Positions 9,115 through 17,968 are shown, counted from the first letter of the stretch. The stretch is 64,000 bases of DNA from Streptomyces gilvus (GCF_022513565.1 NZ_JAKWBE010000003.1:186001-250000); one strand, 5' to 3'. Made by a program: numbers and translations. Notes: generated by a model not told the origin, from the sequence alone.

Positions 9115-9546
9115 TCACTGGCAGCTGTCCGCCGCCTCGATGGTCCGGGCCGCCTCGCCCAGGGCCGCGCGCAGGACCGTCGGGTCGGTCGCGAGGTCGC
9201 CGCCGCCGGGGGGCAGCAGCCAGTCGGAGCCCTCGACGGGCGGCTCGGGGTTCAGGGCGAGGCCGCGGCCGTCGGTCTCCGTGCAGGTGCTGCCCGGCAC
9301 GTCCCAGGCGGCGGCCGTGCCGGGCGGGACCAGGAAGCCGAGGGTGGCGCCGCCGTCGTGCAGTACGGGGCCGACCGCCTCGCAGGCGCCCCGGCGCAGG
9401 ATGTCGACGGCCTCCAGCCCCTGCCGGGCCGGCACGGTGACGAGGTCGCAGGAGCCCCCCGGCGGGGGTGGCGCGCTGTGCTCCGGAGTCGGTGCGTGCC
9501 CCGCCGTCGTCGGCGGCATCGTCGTCTGCATCCCGGCCTCCACCAC
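9115..9546 (-). CDS. Small Gly/Pro-rich hypothetical protein
   Basis: A 143-residue protein of unknown function, starting at GTG (an ATG five codons later is an alternative). The first 30 residues are Pro/Thr/His-rich and disordered. The remainder has two pairs of cysteines (in GGSCDLVTV, RRGACEAVG, GSTCTETDG and near the C-terminus AADSC) and a hydrophobic ATLGFLVPPGTAAAWDVPG stretch. No signal peptide or TM helix is present. This type of protein is seen beside XRE/TPR regulator genes in Streptomyces, and here the divergent neighbour is such a regulator; the two may be functionally linked, but that is inference. Confidence 0.6.
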   Translation of the reverse strand: MVEAGMQTTMPPTTAGHAPTPEHSAPPPPGGSCDLVTVPARQGLEAVDILRRGACEAVGPVLHDGGATLGFLVPPGTAAAWDVPGSTCTETDGRGLALNPEPPVEGSDWLLPPGGGDLATDPTVLRAALGEAARTIEAADSCQ

Positions 9547-9686
9547 GGAACCCCTCCTTGAACGAAGCGGGTCGGGAGACGGGCGGCTCCCGGTCCGCAG
9601 TGCTCAACGCACGCGCGCGTCAACGGAAACGGCGGAAGTCCGCCGCAAAGGATGGCAGTTCATGGCAGATCCGGTATGAGATATCC

Positions 9687-9702
9687 GGTTTGTAGCCAAA
9701 CC
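9687..9702. promoter_or_regulatory. Short inverted repeat before the NsdA-like gene
   Basis: GGTTTG-TAGC-CAAACC is a perfect 6-bp inverted repeat in the 272-base divergent gap (9547-9818), in an unusually AT-rich stretch. It could be an operator, possibly autoregulatory, but no consensus is known to me. Confidence 0.3.
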
Positions 9703-9818
9703 CTGCGTGGCGGGTCCGACACAGCAGGTACGTTCTTGCCCGCCGGAAACGGGGAGTCACTTGAACAACTCACCGCAATTCCGGCATGGTTCGACGGTTC
9801 GCACGAGAGGACCCGGCC

Positions 9819-11264
9819 ATGGCGTCGTCAGAGCTGACCTCGTCCCAGCCCACCCGGCCACCCAGGCCGAACCTGGCCTTCCGCCGACTGCGCGGCGGGC
9901 GCTCACCGGCCGAGTTCGCCGCCGCGGTACGAAGGGCGGCCCGCGAGATCGGGGAGCGGGTCAGCTGTGACGCGCGCTATGTGGGCCGGGTCGAGGCGGG
10001 CGAGATCCGCTGCCCCAACTACGCGTACGAACGGGTGTTCCTGCACATGTTCCCCGGCCGCACGCTCACCGACCTCGGCTTCGCGCCCCGCTCGTCCGTC
10101 CGCGGACGCCGGGCGCACGCCGCCGAGGACGCGCCCCCCGTCCACCTGACGGGCGGGGGGCGCGGTCCCGATGAGACCGAGGGGGCGTACGAGCCGTATG
10201 AGACACCGCACCCGCAGGACCCCGAGATGTACGACGATGACGAGGAGAGCGACGTGCTGCGTCGCGCATTCATGACCGGGGGCGCCACCGTGGCCGCCGC
10301 CTCGCTGGGCCCCATCGGGCTCGCCTTCGACGCCGCGGCCGCGGGACGCCCCGTGCGCCGGCCCGGGGCGAGCGACGCGTACGCGCTCGAGGAGGCCGTA
10401 CGCAGAATCCGGCTGCTCGACGACCGGCACGGCGCGGACGGGCTCTACCGGCGCGCGTCCCAGCCGTTGCGCGCCGCCTACGCGCTCCTCGACGCCGGCG
10501 CGACCCGGCAGACGACCGCCGAGCGGCTGCACTCGGGCGCCGGTGAACTCGCCATCTCGGTGGGCTGGCTGGCGCACGACTCCGGGCGGTTCGACGACGC
10601 CCGCTCGCACTACGCGGAGGCGCTCGCGACCGCCCGGATGACCGGCGACGACGCCCTGGAGGCGCACGCGTTCTGCAACACGGCGTTCCTCGCGCGGGAC
10701 GCCGGACGCCCGCGCGAGGCGGTGCGGGCGGCGCAGGCCGCGCAACGCGTGGGGCGTTCGCTGGGCTCGCCCCGGCTGATGTCGCTGCTCGCGCTGCGCG
10801 AGGCGGGCGGCTGGGCGGGCCTCGCCGACCGCACCGCCTGCGAGCAGTCGCTGGCCCGGGCGCAGGCCCTCTACGAGCGGGGCCCCTCGGAGGCCGACCC
10901 CGAGTGGATGAGCTTCTACGGCGAGGCCGAGCTGGAGGGCCTGGAGGCGCAGTGCTGGTCGACGCTGGGCGACTGGTCGCGCGCGTCCCGCCACGCCCGG
11001 CGTGCCGCGCAGCTGCAGGACCCGCACTTCACCCGCAACATCGCCCTCTACACGGCGGAACTCGCGGACGACCTGGCGCGGGGCGGGCGGCCCGACGAGG
11101 CCGCGGCGGCGGGCATGCGGGTGCTGGACCTGCTGGACCAGGTCCAGTCGTCCCGCATCCAGACGATGCTGGCGGGCACCGCACGCGTACTGCTGCCACA
11201 CCGCCGGGCGTCGGGCGTCTCGGCGTTCCTGGAACGCCACGCGTCGTCCCCACGGCCGACCTGA
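9819..11264 (+). CDS. NsdA-like HTH/TPR regulator
   Basis: A 481-residue protein of the Streptomyces NsdA-type family: a degenerate Cro/C1-like N-terminal region (LAFRRLRGGRSPAEFAAAVRRAAREIG ... YVGRVEAGEIRCPNYAYERVF, where the last part is the recognition-helix signature), then an acidic linker and the segment RRAFMTGGATVAAASLGP. A long alpha-helical TPR-like region with paired Ala/Leu helices runs from about 200 to the end. NsdA itself represses antibiotic production and sporulation in S. coelicolor; this is probably a paralogue. ATG at 9819 is chosen because GAGAGG precedes it by 8 bases; an ATG at 9786 in the same frame lacks a ribosome site. Confidence 0.75.
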   Translation: MASSELTSSQPTRPPRPNLAFRRLRGGRSPAEFAAAVRRAAREIGERVSCDARYVGRVEAGEIRCPNYAYERVFLHMFPGRTLTDLGFAPRSSVRGRRAHAAEDAPPVHLTGGGRGPDETEGAYEPYETPHPQDPEMYDDDEESDVLRRAFMTGGATVAAASLGPIGLAFDAAAAGRPVRRPGASDAYALEEAVRRIRLLDDRHGADGLYRRASQPLRAAYALLDAGATRQTTAERLHSGAGELAISVGWLAHDSGRFDDARSHYAEALATARMTGDDALEAHAFCNTAFLARDAGRPREAVRAAQAAQRVGRSLGSPRLMSLLALREAGGWAGLADRTACEQSLARAQALYERGPSEADPEWMSFYGEAELEGLEAQCWSTLGDWSRASRHARRAAQLQDPHFTRNIALYTAELADDLARGGRPDEAAAAGMRVLDLLDQVQSSRIQTMLAGTARVLLPHRRASGVSAFLERHASSPRPT

Positions 11265-11265
11265 C

Positions 11266-11500
11266 CCACCCGGCCACCGCCCACGCCACCCGGGCAGCGT
11301 CTGAGCCACCCGGCCACCGCCCACGCCACCTGGGCAGCGTCTGAGCCACCCCGCACCGCCTGAGCCACCCGGGTGCGCAGCGCCTGAGCTACCGGCACCG
11401 TCTCTGAGCCACCCGGCCCCGCCCGAGAACCCACCGCACCGCCCGCGCCGCCGGCCCTCTGCCCGCGCCACCCTCGCATCGCCCGAGCCCCCGGCCCACC
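11266..11500. repeat. GC-rich minisatellite, 40-bp unit
   Basis: Two tandem 40-bp copies (11266-11305 and 11306-11345) differ by one base. They are followed by shorter degenerate copies that keep the pattern CCACCC-variable-CTGAG up to about 11460. The array begins two bases after the stop codon of the NsdA-like gene and fills the space to the phosphatase gene coming from the other side. Confidence 0.85.
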
Positions 11501-11507
11501 GCACGAG

Positions 11508-12104
11508 CTAGCCGGCCAGGTGCCCCAGGTCGTTCCAGCTCTCGATGGCCGGTTCGCCGTAGGCCCAGCCGAGGACGGAGAGCGAGGTCGGGTTCAGGCG
11601 GATGCGGGCCGCGAAGTCGAGTGGCAGGCCCAGCCAGCGGGCGCCGATCGAGCGCAGGATGTGGCCGTGCGCGAAGACCAGTACGTCCCGGTCCGCCGAG
11701 CGCGCCCACTGGACCACCTCGTCGGCGCGGGCGGTCACGCCGGCCAGGGACTCGCCGTCCGGGACGCCGTCGCGCCAGATCAGCCAGCCCGGGCGGACGT
11801 CCTGGATCTCCTCCGGTGTCATCCCCTCGTACGCCCCGTAGTCCCACTCCAGCAGCGCGTCCCAGTGGGCCGCCCGCTCCCCGAACCCGGCGAGTTCGCA
11901 CGTCTCACGCGCGCGTGCCAGCGGGCTGGTGCGCACCTCGACACCGGGCAGGGCGTCGAAGGGCGCTCGGTGCAGACGCTCGCCGAGCAGCTTGGCGCCG
12001 CGCCGGCCCTCCTCCAGGAGGGGCACGTCGGTCCTGCCGGTGTGCTTGCCGGACAGCGACCACTCGGTCTGTCCGTGCCGGGCCAGCAGGATGCGCGGTG
12101 CCAT
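11508..12104 (-). CDS. Histidine phosphatase (phosphoglycerate mutase-like)
   Basis: A 198-residue cytosolic phosphatase of the histidine phosphatase superfamily. The catalytic motif [11 protein letters not shown] stands at residues 5-15 (RHG with the phosphorylated His), a second arginine is in [11 protein letters not shown] (about 60), and the second catalytic histidine is in [13 protein letters not shown] (about 150). The ATG at 12104 gives the common N-terminus [11 protein letters not shown]; the frame is open far upstream but that part is not conserved-looking. It is probably a small-molecule phosphatase (phosphosugar or nucleotide); the substrate cannot be read from sequence. It is divergent from the PAP2 gene. 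Confidence 0.88.
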   Translation of the reverse strand: MAPRILLARHGQTEWSLSGKHTGRTDVPLLEEGRRGAKLLGERLHRAPFDALPGVEVRTSPLARARETCELAGFGERAAHWDALLEWDYGAYEGMTPEEIQDVRPGWLIWRDGVPDGESLAGVTARADEVVQWARSADRDVLVFAHGHILRSIGARWLGLPLDFAARIRLNPTSLSVLGWAYGEPAIESWNDLGHLAG

Positions 12105-12299
12105 GAGGAGGAGACCCTTCCGAGTTATTCGCAGGCGGAACCCCTCCATCATCGCGCACGCTGTCCTGGGGCAACCCGACGGTCGCTCTCTGCGTCTATG
12201 AGGGCCGGGGGCGCTCCACGGGGGCCCGCACGTACGCCGTAAAGTGGCACGACCCGCGACCACGGGACGCCGCGCGAGAACGAAGGGGGAGGCGATCGG

Positions 12300-13247
12300 A
12301 TGCCGAAGACCGAGACGACACCTGGCACCGAGGCTGCAGCCCCGCACACCCGTCTGCGCTGGTGGACCGAACTGCCGCTGATCCTGCTGGTGTACGCCTG
12401 CTACTCGGCCGGCCGGCTCCTCGCCCGCGGTGACACCTCCAGCGCCGTCGACCATGGTCTGGCGATCCTGCGCGTCGAGAAGTTCCTGCACATCAACGCC
12501 GAGCACCCGCTCAACCGGCTCTTCACGCGCGAGGCGTGGCTCGGCGTCCCGGCGGACTTCTGGTACGCCTCGCTGCACTACCTGGTCACCCCGGCCATCC
12601 TGATCTGGCTGTTCCGCTCGCGCGCGGCGCACTACCGGGCGGCGCGCACCTGGCTGATGACGTCCACCTTCATGGGCCTGATCGGCTTCACCCTGCTGCC
12701 GACGTGTCCGCCCCGTCTCCTCTCGGCGGGCCACGGGTTCGTGGACACGATGGCCCAGTACAGCTCGTACGGCTGGTGGGGCGGTGCCGCCAGCGCCCCG
12801 AAGGGTCTCGGCGGCATGACCAACCAGTACGCGGCCATGCCGAGTCTGCACGTGGGCTGGGCGCTGTGGTGCGGGGTCATGCTGTGGAAGTACGGCAGGA
12901 CGCGTACGACACGGGTCCTCGCCGTCGCCTACCCGCTGCTGACGACGATCGTGGTCATGGGCACCGCGAACCACTACTTCCTGGACGCGGTCGCGGGCGC
13001 CTGCGTGATGGGCGTCGGGCTGTTCCTGACGCCGTACGTGCTGCGGGGCGTGGACGCGCTGAAGGCGCGGCTGCCGCTCACCGCAGGGCGCTCTCGCGTC
13101 GCAGGTTCCTCAATTGTCAGTGGCGGATGCCAGACTTCCGCGGGTGAGCGAATTCCACGGCAGCGCGAGTCGCGGTTCGGAAGCGGAGCCGAGCCTGGTG
13201 CCTCTCCCTCGGACGCGGGGGAAGGCGCTGCGGCAGCGGCTCGCTGA
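12300..13247 (+). CDS. PAP2-family membrane phosphatase or lipid transferase
   Basis: A 315-residue integral membrane protein with about six TM helices and the PAP2 catalytic signature: PSLH ([11 protein letters not shown], about residue 180) and the later [10 protein letters not shown] (about 223), which supplies His and Asp. This inositolphosphotransferase-like (Aur1/Ipt) subgroup of PAP2 is common in actinomycetes and acts on prenyl- or glycerolipid phosphates at the membrane. ATG with GGGGGAGG upstream. The last 50 residues (after ALKARLPL) lose the GC bias at third positions and look non-coding; they overlap the next gene by about 100 bases, so the true end may have drifted by a frameshift. 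Confidence 0.85.
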   Translation: MPKTETTPGTEAAAPHTRLRWWTELPLILLVYACYSAGRLLARGDTSSAVDHGLAILRVEKFLHINAEHPLNRLFTREAWLGVPADFWYASLHYLVTPAILIWLFRSRAAHYRAARTWLMTSTFMGLIGFTLLPTCPPRLLSAGHGFVDTMAQYSSYGWWGGAASAPKGLGGMTNQYAAMPSLHVGWALWCGVMLWKYGRTRTTRVLAVAYPLLTTIVVMGTANHYFLDAVAGACVMGVGLFLTPYVLRGVDALKARLPLTAGRSRVAGSSIVSGGCQTSAGERIPRQRESRFGSGAEPGASPSDAGEGAAAAAR

Positions 13248-14349
13248 GCTGCGCGGTCCCGACGTCCCCGCCAAGGCGCTGGACGCCCGTGCCCTGGCCG
13301 CCCTCGCCGCCAACCCGGGCTGCAAGCGGCGTGCCATCCTGGACGGCGCCGGGGTGAACAAGGCGACGCTGGCGAGCTCGCTGGGCTCCCCGTCGGTGTT
13401 CGGGCAGTCGCAGTTCGCCTTCACCCGCGGCAACGCGTTCGAGGCGAAGGTCAAGGCGGACGGCGGCGCGGAACTGCTGCGGCTGGCGCACGAGAAGCTG
13501 GACCGCACCGCCGAACCGCCCACCGGGGCGCAGGCGCCCGACCTCACCGCGGCCGGCCCCGAGGGCCGCACGGCCCGTACGGCGCTGGCACTGCGCGAGG
13601 CCTCCGCCGGGCCGGGCGGCTGGACGCTCCTCGACCACCCGCTGCTCGCCCTCGACGTCGCCGGCTCCCCCGCCTTCCTGGAGCCGGACGCGGTGGTCGT
13701 CCACCCCGACGGCAGCTGGACGGTCGTCGAGATCAAGTCCTTCCCGATGCTGGACGGCTCCGCGGACCCGGCGAAGGTCGGCGCGGCGGCCCGGCAGGCG
13801 GCGGTGTACGTCCTGGCCCTGGAGGAGGTCGCCGCGCGTCTGGACCCGGCTCCGGTGGTACGGCAGCGCGTCCTGCTCGTCTGCCCGAAGGACTTCTCCA
13901 ACCTCCCCACCGCCTCCGCCGTCGACGTCCGCAAGCAGCGCGCCGTCACCGCCCGCCAGCTGGCCCGGCTCACCCGCGTCGAGGACATCGCCGACACGCT
14001 CCCGGCGGGCACGTGCTTCTCCCCCGACCTGCCCCCCGAGGAGCTGACGGCGGCCGTCGAGTCGGTCCCGGCGACCTACGCGCCCGAGTGCCTCTCCGCG
14101 TGCGAACTGGCCTTCCACTGCCGCGCCCGCTCCCGCGAGGCGGGCGCGGTCACCTCCCTGGGCCGCTCGGTCCGCGCCGAACTCGGCGGCCTGACGACCG
14201 TCGAGGAGGTGTGGTCGGCGGCCCAGGGAACGGCCGGCGACCCGACGGACCCCGCCGTGGCAGCGCTGCGAAGGGCCGCCCACCTGCGCGCCGAGGCGCT
14301 GGAAGGCACGGCGCCGCGAGCACGGACCGGAGAGTCACCATGTCCCTGA
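13144..14349 (+). CDS. Cas4/RecB-type PD-(D/E)XK nuclease with Fe-S cysteines
   Basis: A protein of about 401 residues with the complete RecB/Cas4/AddB nuclease signature: an N-terminal lone cysteine (C60, in ANPGCKRR), RGNAFE (motif I), D182 in LEPDAVVV, E196-x-K198 in VVEIKSF, QAAVY (QxxxY) and a C-terminal cysteine group C316-x3-C320-x5-C326. In Cas4, AddB and Dna2 these four cysteines hold a 4Fe-4S cluster. The start is uncertain: TTG 13114, GTG 13120, GTG 13144 and GTG 13198 are in frame; 13144 is a compromise. It is the first of three overlapping genes (10-base overlap with the next) and likely works with the helicase two genes on. Confidence 0.85.
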   Translation: MSEFHGSASRGSEAEPSLVPLPRTRGKALRQRLAELRGPDVPAKALDARALAALAANPGCKRRAILDGAGVNKATLASSLGSPSVFGQSQFAFTRGNAFEAKVKADGGAELLRLAHEKLDRTAEPPTGAQAPDLTAAGPEGRTARTALALREASAGPGGWTLLDHPLLALDVAGSPAFLEPDAVVVHPDGSWTVVEIKSFPMLDGSADPAKVGAAARQAAVYVLALEEVAARLDPAPVVRQRVLLVCPKDFSNLPTASAVDVRKQRAVTARQLARLTRVEDIADTLPAGTCFSPDLPPEELTAAVESVPATYAPECLSACELAFHCRARSREAGAVTSLGRSVRAELGGLTTVEEVWSAAQGTAGDPTDPAVAALRRAAHLRAEALEGTAPRARTGESPCP

Positions 14350-15941
14350 TCTCCACGCTCAGCCGGCTGGAAGCCGTCCGGACCGGCCGGGCGCAGCCCG
14401 CCGCCACCGTCCGGCACCGGCATCTGGCCGACCGCCCGCTCGTCTTCGTGCCGTTGACCACCGCCGGTGAGGCCGGTGCCCCGCTGGGCGCGCTCGTCGG
14501 CACCGAGCGGGACGCGCCCCGGCTGCTCGTCGTACCGCAGCCCCGCGACCGGGACCTGCGGTTCGCGTTCCTGGCCGAACTGGCGGACGCCGTGCTGCCG
14601 TACATCGACGCCCACGCCGAGGACGTGGAAGCGGCCGAGCGGACCGAGACCGACCCGGAGACCGGCAAGCGGGTCAAGGTCGAGGTCGAACTGTGCGCCG
14701 ACGCCCCGCAGTTGATCGTCCCCAGCCGCGCCGGCATCGACTTCGTACGGCTGCTCGGCCGCTCCATGCGCTTCCGTCGTACGGCGGAGCAGGACCCGGA
14801 GACCCCGTACCCGGCGCCCCCGCGCGTGCCGCTGCTCGGCCGGTGGCTGACCCACTTCGGGGAGCGCGCCCGCGTCCCCGGCTCCTCCCTGCTGCTGGCC
14901 ATGACCGACGTGCTGTCCCGGCACTGGGCTACCGGCCAGTCCAACCTGGAGGACCAGCATCTGGGCGCCCTGCTCGCCTGGATCGCCCCGCCCGAGGGCA
15001 TGTCGGGAGCCGAGGCGGCGCTGCACGCCGAGCTGGCCCGCGGCCCCCGTGACCAGCTGCTGTGCCCGCCCGCGGGCCCGGCCACCGACCCCGCCTTCGA
15101 CAACAAGCTCCTCGCCCCGGCCATCGAGCGCTACGACCGCGCGCGGACCGCCCTCGCCGCCGCCGAGGACGGTCTGGAGGCCGACGACCGGCTCGGCGAA
15201 CTCACCGCCGCGGAGCGGGAGATCCGTGACCTGATCGCGGGCGTCACCCGGCCCACGTGGGACCGCGTGTGGGACGGCCTCGACCTGCTCCGCTCCCTCC
15301 CCGAGGGCGCACACGTCGAGGAGCGGTGGACGCGCGACCGCTGGTCGTTCACCGCCCACCGCGACCGTGTCACGGCCGGCGAGCCTCCGCAGCCGCGCCG
15401 CGACGACGCGGTCACCGCCGCGAACAAGCTCGCCTCGCGCGAGCGGGAGCAGGCCCGGCTGGAGGCGCAGGAGGCCCTCGACGATCCGCTGGTGATGGCG
15501 GGCCGACGGCTGGCAGGGGAGGCGTTCGCGGGCGAGGTCACGGAGGTCGTGATGGCGTACAGCGAGAGCAAGCGGCCGAGCCCCCGCCCGCTGGTGACGA
15601 TCCGCACCGACGACCGGCCGCACCTGGGTGAGCGGGCCAAGGCGTACCGCTCGCTGGACGGCAAGCCGCAGTCGGCCGAGTTCGTCGGATCCGAGGAGTC
15701 CGAGGACGGCGGCACGCTCGTGGTGCTGCGCGTGCTCGACAAGATGGGCCGCGGGAAGGAGCCGGAGCCGGGCTCGGTCCCGGAGAAGGGCGACCGGCTC
15801 TGCTTCACCCTCTTCGAGCACGAGCAGCGCGGCGGCCCCAAGCTGCCCGACCCGGAGCAGACGCCGTGGACGCACGGCGGACCGCCCGGTGAGCCCATGG
15901 CCGAGCCGGCCGATCCCCTGACCGCGGAGGACGTCCTGTGA
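14340..15941 (+). CDS. Unrecognised middle subunit of the nuclease-helicase trio
   Basis: A 533-residue protein with no family I can name. ATG at 14340 has GGAGAG upstream and overlaps the nuclease gene by 10 bases; its stop overlaps the helicase GTG by 4 (GTGA). The N-terminal 150 residues are mixed alpha/beta (PRLLVVPQP, FAFLAELADAVLPYI), the middle is helical and charged, and about 410-505 look like a beta-rich barrel (GEVTEVVMAY, RPLVTIRTDD, GDRLCFTLFE). In Dna2 and Upf1 helicases a beta-barrel and a helical stalk lie directly before the motor domains. This protein may therefore supply, as a separate chain, the barrel and stalk that join the nuclease to the helicase. That role is inference. 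Confidence 0.7.
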   Translation: MSLISTLSRLEAVRTGRAQPAATVRHRHLADRPLVFVPLTTAGEAGAPLGALVGTERDAPRLLVVPQPRDRDLRFAFLAELADAVLPYIDAHAEDVEAAERTETDPETGKRVKVEVELCADAPQLIVPSRAGIDFVRLLGRSMRFRRTAEQDPETPYPAPPRVPLLGRWLTHFGERARVPGSSLLLAMTDVLSRHWATGQSNLEDQHLGALLAWIAPPEGMSGAEAALHAELARGPRDQLLCPPAGPATDPAFDNKLLAPAIERYDRARTALAAAEDGLEADDRLGELTAAEREIRDLIAGVTRPTWDRVWDGLDLLRSLPEGAHVEERWTRDRWSFTAHRDRVTAGEPPQPRRDDAVTAANKLASREREQARLEAQEALDDPLVMAGRRLAGEAFAGEVTEVVMAYSESKRPSPRPLVTIRTDDRPHLGERAKAYRSLDGKPQSAEFVGSEESEDGGTLVVLRVLDKMGRGKEPEPGSVPEKGDRLCFTLFEHEQRGGPKLPDPEQTPWTHGGPPGEPMAEPADPLTAEDVL

Positions 15942-17272
15942 CCACCGTTCTCGACCCCGGGGCGGCGGCCGCCGAGGCCACCGACGCGATCCTCCACGAC
16001 ACCCTGCACGGCAGTCACCGGGGCGTGGTCGTCGACTCCCCGCCGGGCGCCGGCAAGTCCACGCTGGTCGTCCGCGCGGCGCTCGAACTGGCCGACGCGG
16101 GGCGCCCGTTGATGATCGTCGCGCAGACGAACGCGCAGGTCGACGACCTCGTCGTCCGGCTCGCCGAGAAGAGCCCGCAGCTTCCGGTCGGCCGGCTGCA
16201 CAGCAGTGACGCCGACCCGTACGACAAGGCGCTGGACGAGCTGCCGCACGTGCGCAAGTCGGCGAAGGCGGCCGATCTGGCGGGGCTCCCGGTGGTGATC
16301 TCCACCGCCGCGAAGTGGGCGCATGTGAAGGCCGACGAGCCCTGGCGGCACGCGATCGTCGACGAGGCGTACCAGATGCGCTCGGACTCGCTGCTCGCGG
16401 TGGCTGGGCTGTTCGAGCGGGCGCTGTTCGTGGGCGATCCGGGTCAGCTGGACCCCTTCTCGATCGTGGGCAGCGAGCAGTGGGCGGGGCTGTCGTACGA
16501 CCCCTCGGCCTCCGCCGTGACCACTCTCCTGGCCCACAACCCGGAACTTCCCCAGCACCGCCTGCCGGTCTCCTGGCGGCTCCCGGCCTCCGCGGCCCCT
16601 CTGGTCTCGGACGCCTTCTACCCGTACACGCCCTTCCGCAGCGGCACGGACCACGACGACCGCCGTCTCTCCTTCGCCGTTCCCTCGGACGGCTCAGGCC
16701 CCGACCGGGTGATCGACGCGGCTGCCGAGTCGGGCTGGGGCCTGCTGGAGCTGCCCGCGCGGCACACCCCGCGCACGGACCCGGAGGCGGTGCGGGCGGT
16801 GGCGACGGTGGTACGACGGCTGCTGGACCGGGAGGGCGCGGCGACGTCGGAACGCTCACCGGCCCCCGCCCCCCTCACCGCCGGCCGCATCGCCGTCGGC
16901 ACGGCCCACCGCGACCAGGCGGCGGCCGTCCGGGCGGCCCTGGCGGAGCTGGGCGTCGCGGGCGTCACCGTGGACACGGCGAACCGGCTGCAGGGCATGG
17001 AGTTCGACGTCACGGTGATCCTGCACCCGCTCTCCGGCCGCCCCGACGCCACCGCCTTCCACCTGGAGACGGGCCGCCTGTGCGTCCTGACCTCCCGCCA
17101 CCGCCACGCCTGCATCGTCGTCTGCCGAGCCGGCGTCGACGCCCTGCTGGACGACTACCCGTCCACGGAACCGGTCCAACTGGGAACGCTGGTGAAGTTC
17201 CCGGACGGCTGGGAGGCGAACCACGCGGTGCTGGCCCGGCTGGCGCAACACCGGGTGAACTGGCAGCCCTGA
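15938..17272 (+). CDS. SF1 helicase-like ATPase (Upf1/Dna2-like)
   Basis: A 444-residue P-loop ATPase. The motifs run in SF1 order: Walker A SPPGAGKST (34-42), DEAY (142-145, motif II), FVGDPGQLDPF (motif III, about 166), SWRLP (motif IV-like), VDTANRLQGMEFDVTVI (motif V, about 343) and VLTSRHRHACIVV (motif VI with the arginine finger). It is short: domains 1B and 2B are almost absent, which would fit with the barrel being in the preceding protein. GTG start overlapping the upstream stop. The last 24 codons and stop are duplicated in the next 170 bases (see repeat). Likely a DNA helicase working with the Fe-S nuclease. Confidence 0.85.
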   Translation: MTTVLDPGAAAAEATDAILHDTLHGSHRGVVVDSPPGAGKSTLVVRAALELADAGRPLMIVAQTNAQVDDLVVRLAEKSPQLPVGRLHSSDADPYDKALDELPHVRKSAKAADLAGLPVVISTAAKWAHVKADEPWRHAIVDEAYQMRSDSLLAVAGLFERALFVGDPGQLDPFSIVGSEQWAGLSYDPSASAVTTLLAHNPELPQHRLPVSWRLPASAAPLVSDAFYPYTPFRSGTDHDDRRLSFAVPSDGSGPDRVIDAAAESGWGLLELPARHTPRTDPEAVRAVATVVRRLLDREGAATSERSPAPAPLTAGRIAVGTAHRDQAAAVRAALAELGVAGVTVDTANRLQGMEFDVTVILHPLSGRPDATAFHLETGRLCVLTSRHRHACIVVCRAGVDALLDDYPSTEPVQLGTLVKFPDGWEANHAVLARLAQHRVNWQP

Positions 17273-17285
17273 CCAGCCATGCGGC
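17200..17285 (+). repeat. 86-bp direct repeat, copy 1 (3' end of helicase gene)
   Basis: This copy contains the last 24 codons and stop of the SF1 helicase gene and 13 bases beyond. It is identical over 86 bases to the copy at 17370-17455. Confidence 0.95.
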
Positions 17286-17369
17286 GCCATCCGGACAAGC
17301 GATCAGCGCAGCACCCCCACCCACCGGACGGAGACCGGCCCGCCGCCGGAGGCGGCCAATGGATACAGC

Positions 17370-17455
17370 CCCGGACGGCTGGGAGGCGAACCACGCGGTG
17401 CTGGCCCGGCTGGCGCAACACCGGGTGAACTGGCAGCCCTGACCAGCCATGCGGC
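17370..17455 (+). repeat. 86-bp direct repeat, copy 2
   Basis: A perfect second copy, offset by 170 bases, of the helicase gene terminus including its stop codon. The 84 bases between the copies hold no gene. The stretch 17273-17602 therefore has only this repeat and the leader of the next gene. Confidence 0.95.
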
Positions 17456-17602
17456 TTCCTGCCTGTGCGGCTCCGGAACATCGGGGCGTCCGGCGGGCTT
17501 GATACCGGCCGGAGGAATCCGTGCCCTCTTGCGTGGGCGCGGGACAATGGACGGTGGCCCGTGTACTGGAGGGTCTTCCGTGACGTACGAGGAGGAGAAG
17601 AC

Positions 17603-17968
17603 ATGGCGGAGCAGACGCCGCGTCGGAACGAACCGCGGCTGCGCCCCGCGCCCCTGCTCTTCAAGCCCGCCGAGGCGGCCGCCGATCCGGAGCACTTCTT
17701 CGACCTGGAGTCCATCGACGACCCCCGCGCCCTGCTGGCCCGCTCGACCGAGCTGGCGCAGGCGTTCCGCGCGGCGGCCGACCGGGCCGTGGAGTTCCAG
17801 GCGATGGCGGCCGCGCAGCTCGCCGACCCGCGCCGCTTCGACCGGCTGACGCCGGCGGACATCGCGGAGCGGGCCGAGTGGACCGAGGACTACGCCAAGA
17901 AGATGGTCGAGTTCGGCCGGGACCTGATGCGCGGGGTCGAGGGCGCCGGGTCCGCCGACCCCGTCTGA
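17603..17968 (+). CDS. Small helical hypothetical protein
   Basis: A 121-residue soluble protein of unknown function, ATG with GGAGGAG upstream. After a charged N-terminus with the motif APLLFKPAEAA, the rest is predicted all-helical: an Ala/Arg-rich heptad-like region (about 45-75) with RSTELAQAFRAAADRAVEFQAMAAAQL that may form a coiled coil, then FDRLTPADIAERAEWTEDYAKKMVEFG. No TM or signal. The type is conserved in Streptomyces as far as I remember, but nothing is known of it. It may be co-transcribed with neither neighbour. Confidence 0.75.
   Translation: MAEQTPRRNEPRLRPAPLLFKPAEAAADPEHFFDLESIDDPRALLARSTELAQAFRAAADRAVEFQAMAAAQLADPRRFDRLTPADIAERAEWTEDYAKKMVEFGRDLMRGVEGAGSADPV

Noticed and set aside
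14076..16859. A 927-codon antisense frame across the nuclease-helicase trio
   Set aside because: Pro/Arg-rich shadow of three well-supported genes on the plus strand; no ribosome site or domain.
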